A stretch of DNA of 64,000 bases, taken from contig NADL03000049.1 of NCBI GenBank assembly GCA_002205965.3, positions 310,001 to 374,000 of the forward strand, read 5' to 3'. Made by a program: the position numbers and the translations under genes. The notes below the pieces were generated by a model. The model searched no databases and was not told where the DNA came from. It was given only the letters and a program-made list of their open reading frames with translations. The first letter of the stretch is position 1; the number at the start of each line of letters is the position of its first letter. Of this stretch, positions 22,956 through 35,460 are shown in pieces. Source of the stretch: Kappaphycus alvarezii. Its lineage: Eukaryota; Rhodophyta; Florideophyceae; Gigartinales; Solieriaceae.

Positions 22956-24375
22956 GTAGATGGGGTATCAACTAGCGGACGATTGGTAGATTCGATAGAT
23001 AAGTCGTTGCAAAAGTATGTTGAGTGGGTGATGGTTTGGGAGCCGCGTCTGTGGCTTTGCCCTTTGGGGCGATATCTGCCTCAACGGGGTCGAGGTGGAG
23101 CCTGTGAGGTGTCATGTGATGGACTGGTGAGATGTGTTGCTCTTCATGAATATCCTTTTTAATCTTGGCAGGTGATAGGTATGATATGGTCGTGATCGAT
23201 TTGGAGGCAATGGAACTGACACGAAGACTGAGGGGACACTCTGACCATGTTGTTACTAGGTGCAACACATACTGCACCGGCAGCACGATCGGCTGCTAAT
23301 CAGTTCATTATGGTATCTGTCCAGGGGAAGACCAAGACAGTTAAAAGATCAGGGTTTGCTTCCCACGCACTGCAGTTACCCTACAAGGTTGTGTTTGGCA
23401 ATGCTTTGTTTGCTGGTGCACCTCAGAGTCCGGGCATCATGATGACGATCCAGATGAAGATTTAATTGCCGCTATTCACCTAGGTTTGAGGTTGTCAAAT
23501 AAATGTGCGAGAAGACCGGAGTACTCCTAATTGGCCTTCGCTGAGGTTATGATGACTGTGCCGCGTACATTTGACAATACCAAAAATGCTGAGGCGCAGA
23601 ATATGGATGCCACCCTGGCGGCTAGATATAGGACTATTGGCGTTGTTCGTCATGGATGTTCATTTGAAGCAACCAGACGTACAAAGGAAGTCGTCACAAG
23701 ATTAGTAGAAGGGGCCTTGGACATGGGCGTTGCATATAAGATTAGAGCAAGGGCTGCAGAAGCTCGGGATTGGCTTTGACGCTCCATATACCGATAAAAT
23801 ACCAGATGAAGTTACAAAGGAAGTGGCGAATATGGCCTTGCCTGCAGTCTTGGTTATTATGAGAGTTTGTGGATTATTTGTGAGGAAGCATGTCTGCATG
23901 TCGTTTGAAGCTACAATAACAATCTTTAAGGACTACAGGTTCGAATTCAATACAAAGTAGCACAAGTTATCGAAGCTATCGGCGGAATTGTATTTGATAC
24001 ATGGTCTTAGAGGCCGTTATGGCGCTTGGTTTGCCGGCAGAAAGTGCGAGTGACTCTTTCGAGAGTTCAGGGATGAACAAGAATGCTATTGAAGTGATTG
24101 TTCGGTTGATGGGGAAAACCGGAGAGAAATATATGTTCTCGGTTGTCTGCACCGGAAGCAGCTGGATCTTCTGTTTCTTCGCGTAAGGATCAATCCGTCA
24201 TTGAGAAGATCGCCACAGAAGCCATTGGCGGCCTAGATGTAGACGATCCTACATGTAAGCACGCTACCAACTCCTTCATTGCTAGAATGGCAGACACTGT
24301 TGGAGGAACAGTAGTTGCTGTGTTTGGGGTAAGAATTCTACTTAGCGCGATGGAATCCATTCAGAGATAGGATTC
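22956..24375 (+). pseudogene. Unidentified protein gene with WD40-like start and helical body
   Basis: Successive plus-strand frames give a coherent protein-like path that I cannot name. At about 23,165-23,260 it reads 'YDMVVIDLEAMELTRRLRGH' then 'SDHV', a good WD40 blade. Frames 23,531-23,779, 23,730-23,960, 24,001-24,186 and 24,143-24,370 then chain into an alpha-helical, alanine/valine-rich sequence with 'ALDMGVAYKIRARAAEAR', 'DEVTKEVANMALPAVLVIM', 'QVIEAIGGIVFDTW' and 'VIEKIATEAIGGLDVDDP'. The adjoining frames overlap as expected for single-base shifts rather than introns. At least four shifts separate the pieces. No catalytic or membrane signature is evident. It may be a host gene or a domesticated/expanded family member; the similarity of 'IEAIGG' and 'ATEAIGG' hints at internal helical repeats. 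Confidence 0.35.
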
Positions 24376-25439
24376 CGTGTTTGTTCCTGGGGAACCTGAT
24401 GGTGAGAATGGCGGATTGGTAAAGGTTTCGGGGGTGCAAATGATGACGAGGAGCGTAGTGGGGTACGTTCCAGATTTGAACAGCGTTTCTTGAGAAGAAG
24501 ATGGAAGCTGCAGCTTCAATTAGCGCTTTTTGCACGAGCCTCTGCCACTTAAACCTATATACAACGACTGTGAGGCAAGAAAACGGTCTTCTTTAGCCGA
24601 TCTCGCCTCTAGGATTCGAAAGAAGCGATGTTTTGGCGGAAACGTCGGGGTATGAGAGGATCTTGAAAGGACACAGCGGTACCGGAGGGGCGTGGTAGGA
24701 AGGAAGGACTGGGCAGTTAATGCGAAATTGGACAAGAGCTCACGATGTGTAACGAATAGTGATATGCGGTTTTAATCGCACTACAATAAAGGTACTCTAA
24801 TAGAGCTAGTCAAAGAGTAAACGTGGGTTGATGTTGTTGTCAACAACGCGCCAAAACCTGCCGTGATGTTTGGATTGTAGTCGAAGTGTGGAGGCAAACT
24901 CCACCGACAATCCAAATTGAATCCAATGAACAAGCGCAGCCAGGCATATTCTGCGGCAGTCCAAGAAACGTCCATTCACTGAGCAGCTGCTCCAACAATG
25001 CTCCATTTAGCAGCCTTACAGTCCATTTGCAGTCCATGCATAGGGATAATGTTTACTAGGGTACCCGCATGCGCAAAAGCTGTTGGGTATTGTGCCATCT
25101 GGTAGCACAGTGTAGCATCGACAATTTCCAGCTCCGATGCAAACTGGAAACGCAGCAGCAAGGGAAGGTCAATTCAGCTCGCCAGGAGGGGTAGGAAGAG
25201 CGGGCGGGACGGTAAGAAGGGAATAAGCGAGCACGACGGGAAGAGGGAGGCAAGCGAGGGAGAAGAGAAGAGTGTGAGAAGCAAGCGCAGCTTCGGCGCT
25301 AGTTGAAGCGAACAAGGATGTGGAATCCGGGCAAAATATTTCGACGGAAGAACAAGATAAGGGACCAGAAGATCAGGATGCGATTACTCTTGTGATGGAA
25401 GCTGTGAGTCGCAGGTTGGGGAGTAGAGGGCAATGAATG
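24376..25439. other. No recognisable gene; purine-rich tract before the AT block
   Basis: Minus-strand frames at 24,780-25,253 overlap in all three phases without similarity to known families. Bases 25,160-25,290 on the plus strand are strongly purine-rich (mostly G and A), directly ahead of the AT-rich block. Confidence 0.4.
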
Positions 25440-27877
25440 GATTTAATGGCGTGCGGTAGCATAAATAGCACTTAATGGAAATGAATCGAGGAGATGAAAG
25501 GGTAGGTAGTGATAGTTACAAAGATCAAAAGTGTTTTTTCGGGTGAATCTGGAGACCTGAAAACAGAGAAGTCCATGCTCCAATAAATCTTCAATGGGTC
25601 ATTCTCGGACTCTGGAACTCCGTCAGGAGGTGAAACGCGTGTATTATACGCCCTTATTGGGTTCGTTTCATAATTGATCCATCATTCTTGAACAACTGGG
25701 ATTTCAAAGTTCATGAGCGTTATAACAATCAGAAGTTGTGTCATTAGGGATATAATATTTCGAACTCTTTTTTGACATTGAAGAATAATGGGATCTAACA
25801 AATGAGATTAAAGTTTATTGAATGTGTAATTTAAATGCAAGGAATGCCTATAATGGATATTTTCTACTGAAATAAGTAATTTTCAGTAAAAATATGAATT
25901 GATTTCGCGATCCTACTCAAAATCCTCCATAATTGCGATTTGGAACGTTTAAGAAATGTAAAGCTAAATTAGGGTACAAAATTCATAGGCTTTGGTTTTT
26001 CAATCAGCTGAACCCTATTCGAATTATTTACTCATTATATATATATGGTATTTAAGTGTAAAACTTTTGCTTTCCTGGACGCTCAGTTATCACTTTTAAT
26101 GTTTGAACTTCCGCACAGGTTACGATGATTCGAATACTTTCCAAAGTTATCTTCCAATAATGAAACTACGAAAACGTATTTCAAATGTAAAATTATTAAG
26201 AGGAACATGTGGAATCATTTTCAAACTCCTTATCATAAACTTCTCGTCTTTTTTGAGGGATACTTAATGAATATTTCTTTAAAAAAGGAAACATTTCCAA
26301 GTAAATAATGAATTTTTATTACTTAACTAGTCTTCAAACAAATAATGAAAAAGTTGCCTATTTGAAATGCAGACGCATGTATCTTATATTCCTAATATGG
26401 ACCCCCGATTTGGTCATGGGGAAGACATGTTACTTGTTGCGCATCATTCATCAAACTCATTGGATTTTACTCCTGATCAGGCGGGGGGTGTGATTGTTCA
26501 CTTCTGCAAGATTAAATTAAATCTGGCTGAGTTCGAATGGGTAAAAAAAATAGGAAGGAGACTTTTTATATATTTTTGAATTATATGCTCCTAGCAGGGT
26601 AGATTTAGATACTTTTCAAAATGAGAATCAATAGAATAAACTATTCATTTTAATTTAAATTACATCATTTAAACGAATGAAGCCTCTGAACTGAAGCTTC
26701 TGAATTTTTTCCGGGTTTTTTCAGAAATAAAAGGATAGGAAAATGTGAGATATAAAGTATTAATTTTAGTAATTTCGTTGATTTAAAAAAGCTCCGACTC
26801 TTCATAACTCTTTTTCCTACTTCTTATGCCCTTCGCTTCGCTTCTCGTGTTTTTAATCAATAAATTTCTTCAAATTTTTTGATTCCCTGGACAGAAACAA
26901 TACAACAAGAATTATACTTGTTCCCTCAAACACCTCATTTGACGGTTTGAAAGCAATACTCTACAGGCAAACAGTCAATAATTAATTCTTAGTTATTTAT
27001 ACGTCGAGGAGATGAAATCAATGGCATCTCATAATTAATACCTTGGGAATAAGAGATAGAATGTTATTTTTAGTTACTGTTTTTAGAGGAATTATTAAAA
27101 GCGAAGAACTATCGGAATAATTAATATGTAAACGTGTAAGGGAAGTATGCTTAGTTTAAATAGTGCATAAATCTTTACTGACTATAACTATGCAAACAAT
27201 GTCGATTGAAGAAGCAATACTGCAATAACATGCAATTTTAACCTCTCAGATATCTCCCGAGTTCTTCATTAATTCAGTTTTCCTTACAACATAAGAGATC
27301 TTTTCTTTTTGATAACGTTGAATACGATTTACTTCCTTAGTTTGGTGGCTTCAAGTGGTACCAAACATGGCTCTGAAAATTTACAATTTCCATCTCTTCT
27401 CAACTGGAACCATCAAAAATTGGGCTTCCATGATCGTAAAAACATTTTTGCAAATCATTGCTAACACTTTTCAAGGAAAAGAAACTTTTAATAAATAAAA
27501 AATCCTTTTTTTACTTCGTAAAAACGTTTTAAGGAAAACCAATTTTAATAATAGGTATTTTAAAATTTAGGGCTTTAAGACACTTTCCCGGTCTTTCTTA
27601 CTTGTTTCTCCGTAGTTTCCCTTGAATTGTTCTTATTGGTAAATATTTGATGATGTTTAAATATTAAAACTTTACGGTTCAAGAGCAGGAACACTTAACA
27701 ATTACTGGAAATTTAATTTTTTAAAATTAGTTTCCAGGAAAAATTCACAGTCTTTCCCACTTCTACAATTAGTCAATGTCTAGAAAAATTATATTAAACT
27801 ACCCTCAGAATCTTTCTGCTAGTTCTAGATGCTCAACAATGCGCCCAGAATGCTTTTTGACATTTGAATAAGCGAAA

Positions 27878-27931
27878 TTACGTGTAAATGTCCAATCACG
27901 TGTAAATTTCCAATCACGTGTAAATTTCCAA
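27878..27931. repeat. 18-bp tandem repeat, three copies
   Basis: Three consecutive units at 27,878-27,895, 27,896-27,913 and 27,914-27,931; consensus TCACGTGTAAATTTCCAA, the first unit differing at two positions. Each contains a CACGTG-like core in the second and third copies, inside the AT-rich block. Function unknown. Confidence 0.9.
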
Positions 27932-30900
27932 GTAGAGAATAAATAGTACCACATGTACCCTTAAAGACCGAAAAAGGACAGTTAATAACTAATTTATCCT
28001 CTATAACACCTGAAGAAAATTCATGAAAATGACTTGGTCTATTATTCCATCAAAGAATGGCTGTTTAAACAATTTGGTATCATTACTAATTATTTGAAGA
28101 AAAATTTCTCTCGTTTACATATCGAGAACAAAAAGCGATTAGAAGTCCCAAACTAAATGCGGGTTTAAAATAATAGCATGAGATATTACAAATTGTTTTT
28201 TAAGTTACGGCGAGCTCTATAACATAAAAGTGTTCCGGAACTTCGTCAAAATTTTAATTAACTGATTTAATAAAGATATTCCTAACTAGAGTAGAATCCA
28301 GGCTAAGCTCCTTTTCATGTCTCGTTAATGATTAAAATTGAATCTATCGCGAAATAGAATAATACTTTCTCAAAAAGCGTACTGATTCCAATCATTAGCT
28401 TTGTTTCGACGATTCTTTTACTCTATGAATGACTAAGAAGGTTGGAAAGTTAAGCAAGAAAAATTATTTACTACCCATAAACTTTTACTTTCAACTTTCT
28501 ACCACGAAAATGGCTTTAACTGATTATGAGTAATTATATAGATTTAATACTGAAGCATTCGAATCGATTTTGCCTCAATAACTTAAAACAGTGACAAACC
28601 GTTGATCAAGACCGTTTATTTTTATGTACCAGTCTCTTTCCTTCTTTTCAAAACCTCTGCATCACTCAAATTGAGTCTCTATGCCATTTAAGACTTCCAT
28701 AGTCCATAGCCCATAGTCCAGAATATTTCTTTCATTCAAAGAGTTCACGTATTTTAAAGCGTCTAATTTTACAGTTCTGGGACTATTCTGTTCTCAAATG
28801 ATCTATCACTGTGCCTCTTGTAATTTCTGGAGGGTAAGCACGAAAACAATATCCATTTACGATCGATCCCGTGGGGCGAAATGATTTTTTTTCCCTGAAA
28901 CGGTTCATTTGCTGATTTTTAAGTATTATATTTTAAATTATTATATTTCGCTTTTTACCCAGGTTTTTTAAAAATGAATTTCAACTAAACTTTTCATGCT
29001 ATTCTATATTTAGGCACTCTTCCTCAAATTTTTGAAAGCGCTAGTTTCTGATTTTAGTGCTATCAATCATTTTTAGTTTATTCAGTCTTCCGCAGTTCGT
29101 AATGTTTTGCATTTTCGGTAATAACTGGCCGATGTAATTTCGGTTATCAATGAAACTAGACCGTCATTTGAAGGTTCCTATTTTACAAAAACAATGGCCG
29201 GGCACTTACAGTTTCGCACAGCCCAATTTTGAACAGCTAATATCCATCATATCTCAACTGGCTCTTTTATTAATTTTCAAACCCTTCTTAGAGCTCGTAG
29301 GGATAATTTCTTATGTGTGCAACCTGCTGCAAAAAACTGCTGCTTCATTTATGTCTTTCATTTTGAGAGAAAAGACAGCAAGATAAACTCATATGGTTTT
29401 ATTTATTCTGAGAAGTATTGCAGATTGAAGAACTTCCATAGCTAGACTTTAAAAGACGGGTTTTTTGTTTACATTTGCTCTCATCATGCGGTGGGACCAA
29501 GGAATGTGAGTTCTAGAAATTTTAGGAAAAGACAGTTGCCCCTGAACGCTCTTGGGGCAGTTTTGTTCCTTTTGTGTTCTTTTGTTGTAAGCCAGAGGGC
29601 TCCATACGGTTTACGTCGTCGTTGGAGAAAATAGGACTCTATATTGTTAGATGTTAAAGCCTAAGGATCATTTAACTAGTCGTGAGGGAAGATGCTTCTA
29701 CCGTTAAGCAGTATGGCGCTGCCGCTCGGCCGCAATTGATCTTATTTGAAAAGTAGAACACCAAGGACACTTCAAAGCAAAATCTAGATCCGGTTTATCG
29801 ACCATAATTGGATCTAATTAAATCGTTACTGGCATGGCTGGTCTTCAACTTACCGTTCGAGATAGTTTTAATTTCACTTTTCCGTTCGTAACAATCTAAC
29901 GGCAAAGTCGCAGAGTTTTAATTAGGTCCACTTTTTTGAACCTACGGGTCATTGGAGATATACCCTTTCTATATCCAAGCTGATCATGGAAGCTTACTAT
30001 ATTCTTTTTCAATCTCCTTTTCGGTCACAATGCATCTAGTAATTTAGAGCAAAAATGAGAACTAATTTGAAGTCACGATGGTCAATATTTAAATACTTCG
30101 GATCGTGTAAAGATAATCTTTTAAAGTACAACTACTGAAATTTTATTGCTCTAATTACTTGAATCCCAAAATACAGAGATTTCTTACTTTAACCTTTTTT
30201 TCACTTATTGCAGATCTATTAGTATATTATACAACGAAAATTTCATAAAATAAAAATTGTGGGCCTTTATTTTTTGCGATAAATTTCAAGGAAGCTGTTA
30301 AGGGTTGGCAGAATAGAATCCTCATTCGAAATCTGCGATCAACTTAGTCAACTTCTTGAGTACCATGCTTCACCAATGGAAATAGAGCATCCTAAACATT
30401 TTTCCTCTGGATATGGCGATAAGCAGACTGTATTCCACCATATAAATCATTACACTACTAAAAGTAGTATTCTAATAAGTGGCATTCATTTACGGTGTTT
30501 ATGTCCAAATAAGAGGTTTTTATCACCAAATAACTAATGGGCTTCCTCGATAAGTACCAATCAGTACAGAAGTAAGAAATTGAATTATGCATCTTCATTT
30601 ATTTATCTTATCTCACTTCCGTCCTATTACACGCCATGAAAGGTAGAAATTTGAAAATTATCCATTATACCCCATGAATTTACAATATCTACCAATATGG
30701 ATATCTAACATTCTCCTAATCTCCATATCCTTCTTGGATACTTCAGTGACTGAAACGCTTTCAGTCTCTCGGATGAACATAGATAACCAAGGAAATCATA
30801 TCTTAAATTTTACTTTATCTTTCCAGCGACCGCTTCCAAGTTTATTTTGCTTTAAATAAACTCGTGAACATATATCAAAAATAATTATCAGAGTCCATTA

Positions 30901-31868
30901 AATATCAACTTTTCAACTGTACACAAGACCTTGTTGTGGTCTCTATGAGCACTTCTCATTGTGTAGACCATTAGTCGTGAAAATAGGGAGGTCATAAAGG
31001 ATAAGATAATAACCGAGTAGGTTCGGTGACTTTCAAGGTTCCCAAATGGACAAACTTTTAATTTTCTCTGCTAAGGTTACGTAGTTCCAGAAGATCTGTA
31101 ACTATTCCATCCCAAAACTCAACCTTTTCGGAACTTTTTCCTATCTTCAAATCACAGCAACAGTACAAAAATTATACCCTGCAAGCACTGCAGTGGTACT
31201 TGTTTGAAAATAGAAAGCAAAACAACTGCAGTTTAAAATAAAATTACATTAACAGATATGTCCTGCAGCATTGTCGGGGCAGCATCAAAATTGTGACCAC
31301 TTAAGTCTAAGTGTCTCCAAACCTTAAAAATTTTATCGCTTACTCCAAACAAAACTTCTCGAATCGTTGGTAACTCAGGAATCATTTCTTGAACATCGCT
31401 TTCTATCAAAATAGAGCCGCCAAGTAGCTTCATATGGTAAAACTATATTATTTTCCAGTTTATATAGTATTAACTGTGCCAAATTTCAAACATTCGTCAT
31501 CTATTTCTCACTGCTTAATTCGCCAATCTGATGTATCAATTAAATATTTTCGCAAATTATTTATAATATGCGTCACTATTTGGTAAATGGTTGATTACGT
31601 AGTATACACCTATTTAATAACATCTAAACTGAAAACTGATATATTGAACTGTGGTAGTGATAAATATTTCAAGAGGAAGGAAAAATTTTTGAACGATCGT
31701 GTCAGGGAGTTAATTCTTCAATGTATTCCGTTCCAGGAAACTTTTTCTAATTTTACAGGTCTCCTTCATGGATGTTTATTTGTAATTTGGACTGAAGATG
31801 TATTTGCAGATATAATGAGAATTAGAACAAGGGGAACATCCCTCCATTGCCACATTCGACAAAGGATA

Positions 31869-31989
31869 ACCTCACTATTTGCGCTAATTTTGTGCAAAAT
31901 CACTTATGGAGTCATATAGTTGTTTACCACATAGTTACCTCACTACTTGAGCCAATTTGTTCGAAATCACTTATAGAGTCATATAGTTG
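31869..31989. repeat. About 54-bp direct duplication within AT block
   Basis: 31,869-31,922 and 31,937-31,989 are diverged copies (both start ACCTCACTA and end AGTCATATAGTTG), separated by 14 bases. A local tandem duplication with roughly 80 percent identity by eye. Confidence 0.8.
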
Positions 31990-33869
31990 GATAAAGAGAG
32001 TAGAAATTACCATTAATACATAAAGGACACCGCCAATATATCCAGAAATCATAAATAAATTATGCAGAGTTAGATATTTTCACGTTCAGGCCCAAAACAA
32101 AAAAGCGTTTATGGTAGAAGATTTCAGAATTTAATTCTGCATTTTCACATATACTTTTTTTTGCACCTCTCGATCAACTTATTACATAGATTCACGCATT
32201 GTATAGTTTTGTTCAAACTTTACCCAGCATTAATCTACATCAATGATGAAATTTCACGTATTAATTCGAAATAAACTGGTTTCATAAAGGAGACAATCCT
32301 TTCTCAGCATCAAAACCGACGTCAAGGTTACAGTCTTACGTTGCTTTGGTGGCAGTATAACAAAAAGATAAAATTAAATTTTATGTCTACAACAGAATAT
32401 TATTGGCATGTCTGCATCGAAGAGCTCGCTGCGGAAGTCCTTTATGTGCAACGTGGAGAAATTACACTTATTTTTGAAAGAATCGAAAACTTTATCATAT
32501 ACCACAGCTTATCTTGATCCAAAACTTTCTGTGAAGAACTTGCAGGATCAATCCAAGAAAACATTTTTTGCAGTTCATACCCAGAGAAAAATTTGGTTTC
32601 CAAAAGTTACTGGTATTGAAAAGAACCTGAGAATATTGAAAACATTTTGGGTAGACGTAGCCCGCTGTTGATTTTCTGGAAGCGAAGTATAACCTCGGCA
32701 ACATTGCTTAGAAGTAATTAAGAAGAAATGATGCATCAGGTAGTGAAAAATTTTAGATCTATTTAGAGAAAAATTCCGAACAGGCAGGTAAACAAATCTT
32801 AAAAATATTCCGCAACCAACAAAAAGCAAATATGGTATTATTGTTGTTATAATGATATTGAAAAAGATTTATAATCATCCGGAGATGGTCTTTTTCAAAT
32901 AATGAGGATTTTTGAGCTCGGTAGAGATCTCTTAGTATGGAAAAGGAGTTAGACATAACCAGATAAAATTGGCCAAAATTGAGATTGAAAGCAATTAATA
33001 GAAAAAAGTAGCTATAGGGTTAAAAAGAATGGCCGATGACAATTTTGATGTCAAACTGATTAATTAGTTTTGTATTTAACGCAAAACTAGGAATTTTTAT
33101 CGTAGCAAATGTAAAAATATTGTTCTAATTGCACCATAAAAATATTTATATGCTTTTTATGTCAACAACAGTTTGATGAAGCTTTGTTTCTCACCATATA
33201 CTCAAAAACTCAACTTTTCTCCTGATAAATTCTGATTGAAACTCTTTCCCATAATTTAAATATTAAATCCGCCAAACGGTGCAAATAGGTAGAATTTGCG
33301 AGTGTGGTCAGATTTTTCTCATACATAAAATATCCTCTTTGTACTTATTGAACTCAGAATTTCTTTACACAATAAATCTATGCAGAAAAGTTTTCAATTA
33401 GCATCTTCCACCTTCAACAGGAATATTGTAGTTCAAAGCCCTATTTTAGGGATCTATTACGCTTTGCATTGAAGAAAATTGTTTTTTGACCTCTCAAGTC
33501 AACGTATTGCAGATATTCGCGACCGTGGCCGCTTAATTATATTTTCTATAACGAATCTTTTTCGAATGAGTTTTTTTCCTCTTATTCTTCAATGGGTCTC
33601 TAGACCAAAGGCTGGGTGATAGCTCAATCATTTGATAAATGATGATAGACTTCGAGTGATTATGTATCGTTGAGTCCAAGAGGATTGATACGGTACCTCA
33701 AGGAAATAACTGTACCCTTTTGTCCTACACCGCGACCCATTTAATAATGTGTGTCCATTTTTGAATATGAAAAGCAATAGAATTAAATCAAATAATTAGC
33801 CAATTGCTAGCTTTGCTACGAAAAGAGAGAAACTGGGTCTTATTTGATATTACTGTAGTTGGGCCTGCT

Positions 33870-35460
33870 GAAAGTGATCAGCGCAGATAACCAGAGGAAA
33901 GCGGACCATATACCCAACAGGCGCGAGCTCTCTCTACGCGACTTCACCATCTTCACTAGCACATTCATAACCAAGAACAACCCGATACATATTCAAAGCT
34001 TACTCTCCCGCCGTGGCTTAAACATCATATCCCAACTAAATTTGCATTATTCCACGCGGAAAAGCGTGGGTAGTGACGGGGTGCATATAAAGATGATGAA
34101 CAAAGAACCCGCCCTCTTCGCCGCTCTGCTCTACACATGGTGGCGACAATCGGCCGACTTCACTAGTACCCCCACCACTGGCCTACAGGCATCCTGATCC
34201 CGGTCACAACAACGGGGATCAACATGTTGATTTTGGACATATTCATAGGACAAACTCCAGCGAACTATCGCCCACTTTGCCTCTTATATCACTGTATGAA
34301 AGCCATCGAAGGAGGTCTTGACTCCTTCCTAGCCGACCTCACAACCCTCCATCCAATTCAGTTCTGCTTCCAAAGATGAAGATGCCCCCTTCATGCCCTC
34401 ATCGCCACGGAAGCAGCCATTAGGTAAAGGGACTGCTGGCTCTCCATCGTGGATACGCTCAAAGCCTATGGCCGGATCAACCGCCAACTGATCTTACAGG
34501 ACCACGGAAGCCTCCACCTTTCCCATGAACCTTACTCAACTAATTTCAACGCGGAGCATCCACCAGACGCATGAATTGGGCACCAAATAAGTGCCAAGCG
34601 ATCACTTAGGACGCGTCTTACCCTGTCAACCACTCACAATACAATCTACAGTAATTCCTCAATCTGACAAGGCCCCTTACTTAGGGATGCAATCACGCCC
34701 CTAGGGATACCCCGACGCGACTATGAACAGGACACATCGTACTAAACAAGGCACTCGTTCCTCCTATACATAACGCACCTCACCTCCGACACGCCCCCAC
34801 CCTTCCTGGCCACGAGTTCCAAGCATTCTGACCCAGCACGTACTTATATGGCTCTATTCTGCCCGCGATCTTGACTACCTCAACCGCGCCAACCTCTTTC
34901 CAGCGGCAATTCTTCGCATTCTATCTTCGCTCGAGAGTTATTTTCAACACTTCCCACTTACTGCGCCTACGAACAATCTTCCAAATCCCTGATTTCACTA
35001 ATCTGCTGCAACAAGAAGCTTCAAAGTTCCTCTCCAAGCTCGGTTACCATAAAAGCAAGCAAAGGCAACCAGAAGATCACGGCAGCTCGCTCATTACACT
35101 GCTTCACGACATACAGATGACCCTCGGTACTCCACAAAACTCTCACCACCCAAACCCATGCGCACTCATCCCAACTTACCGCTCCATCTGGAAAATACGA
35201 AATAGCCCCTCATACCGCCACCAACGTCGCTTCTCACCCCTCCACGCACATGCCACGACATGATTTGGATCTTTCCCATATTTCATCACCTCCACCATCC
35301 TCAGGGGTCACCCGCGTCGCGTCGCTCTTCGCTGGTTCTTGCACTGGTTCCCATATCACCCCGAGCTTACGAGTATGCCCCACATAGCTACTACCCGTAC
35401 CATTCAACTCCTCCAAAACAACGCCCTCACAGACAGGAAGCTCTCAAATTTGTAGGATAA
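33870..35460 (+). pseudogene. LINE (non-LTR) reverse transcriptase remnant, copy 1
   Basis: Plus-strand frames match the LINE at 58,130-61,200 at both DNA and protein level. 'GSDGVHIKMMNKEPALFAAL' followed by 'LYTWWR' at about 34,070-34,145 corresponds to 'GNDGIHIEMMKTEPVLFATL' in the other copy; 'NYRPLCLL' at about 34,262-34,285 and 'LDSFLADLTTLHPIQFCF' at 34,320-34,375 are the next RT blocks. The Tyr-x-Asp-Asp catalytic box cannot be read. Downstream, 34,860-35,455 holds a tail rich in Leu, Ser, His and Pro typical of LINE C-termini, without a zinc knuckle I can recognise. Many stops and shifts. It starts abruptly at the right edge of the AT-rich block, suggesting 5' truncation. Confidence 0.75.

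Larger units (their letters stand above)
25440..33850. other. AT-rich gene-free block, about 8.4 kb
   Basis: Base composition drops sharply to roughly 30 percent GC by eye and stays low until a GC-richer LINE remnant begins near 33,860. Open frames are few and short (the longest about 110 codons at 31,587-31,919) and none shows a motif. No mitochondrial gene, rRNA or tRNA can be read, so a mitochondrial insertion is unlikely. Candidates are an AT-rich heterochromatic or centromere-like segment, or strongly mutated repeats. Two local duplications inside are listed separately. Confidence 0.7.

Noticed and set aside
25440..33850. Mitochondrial DNA insertion
   Set aside because: No mitochondrial protein, rRNA or tRNA pieces can be read in the AT-rich block.
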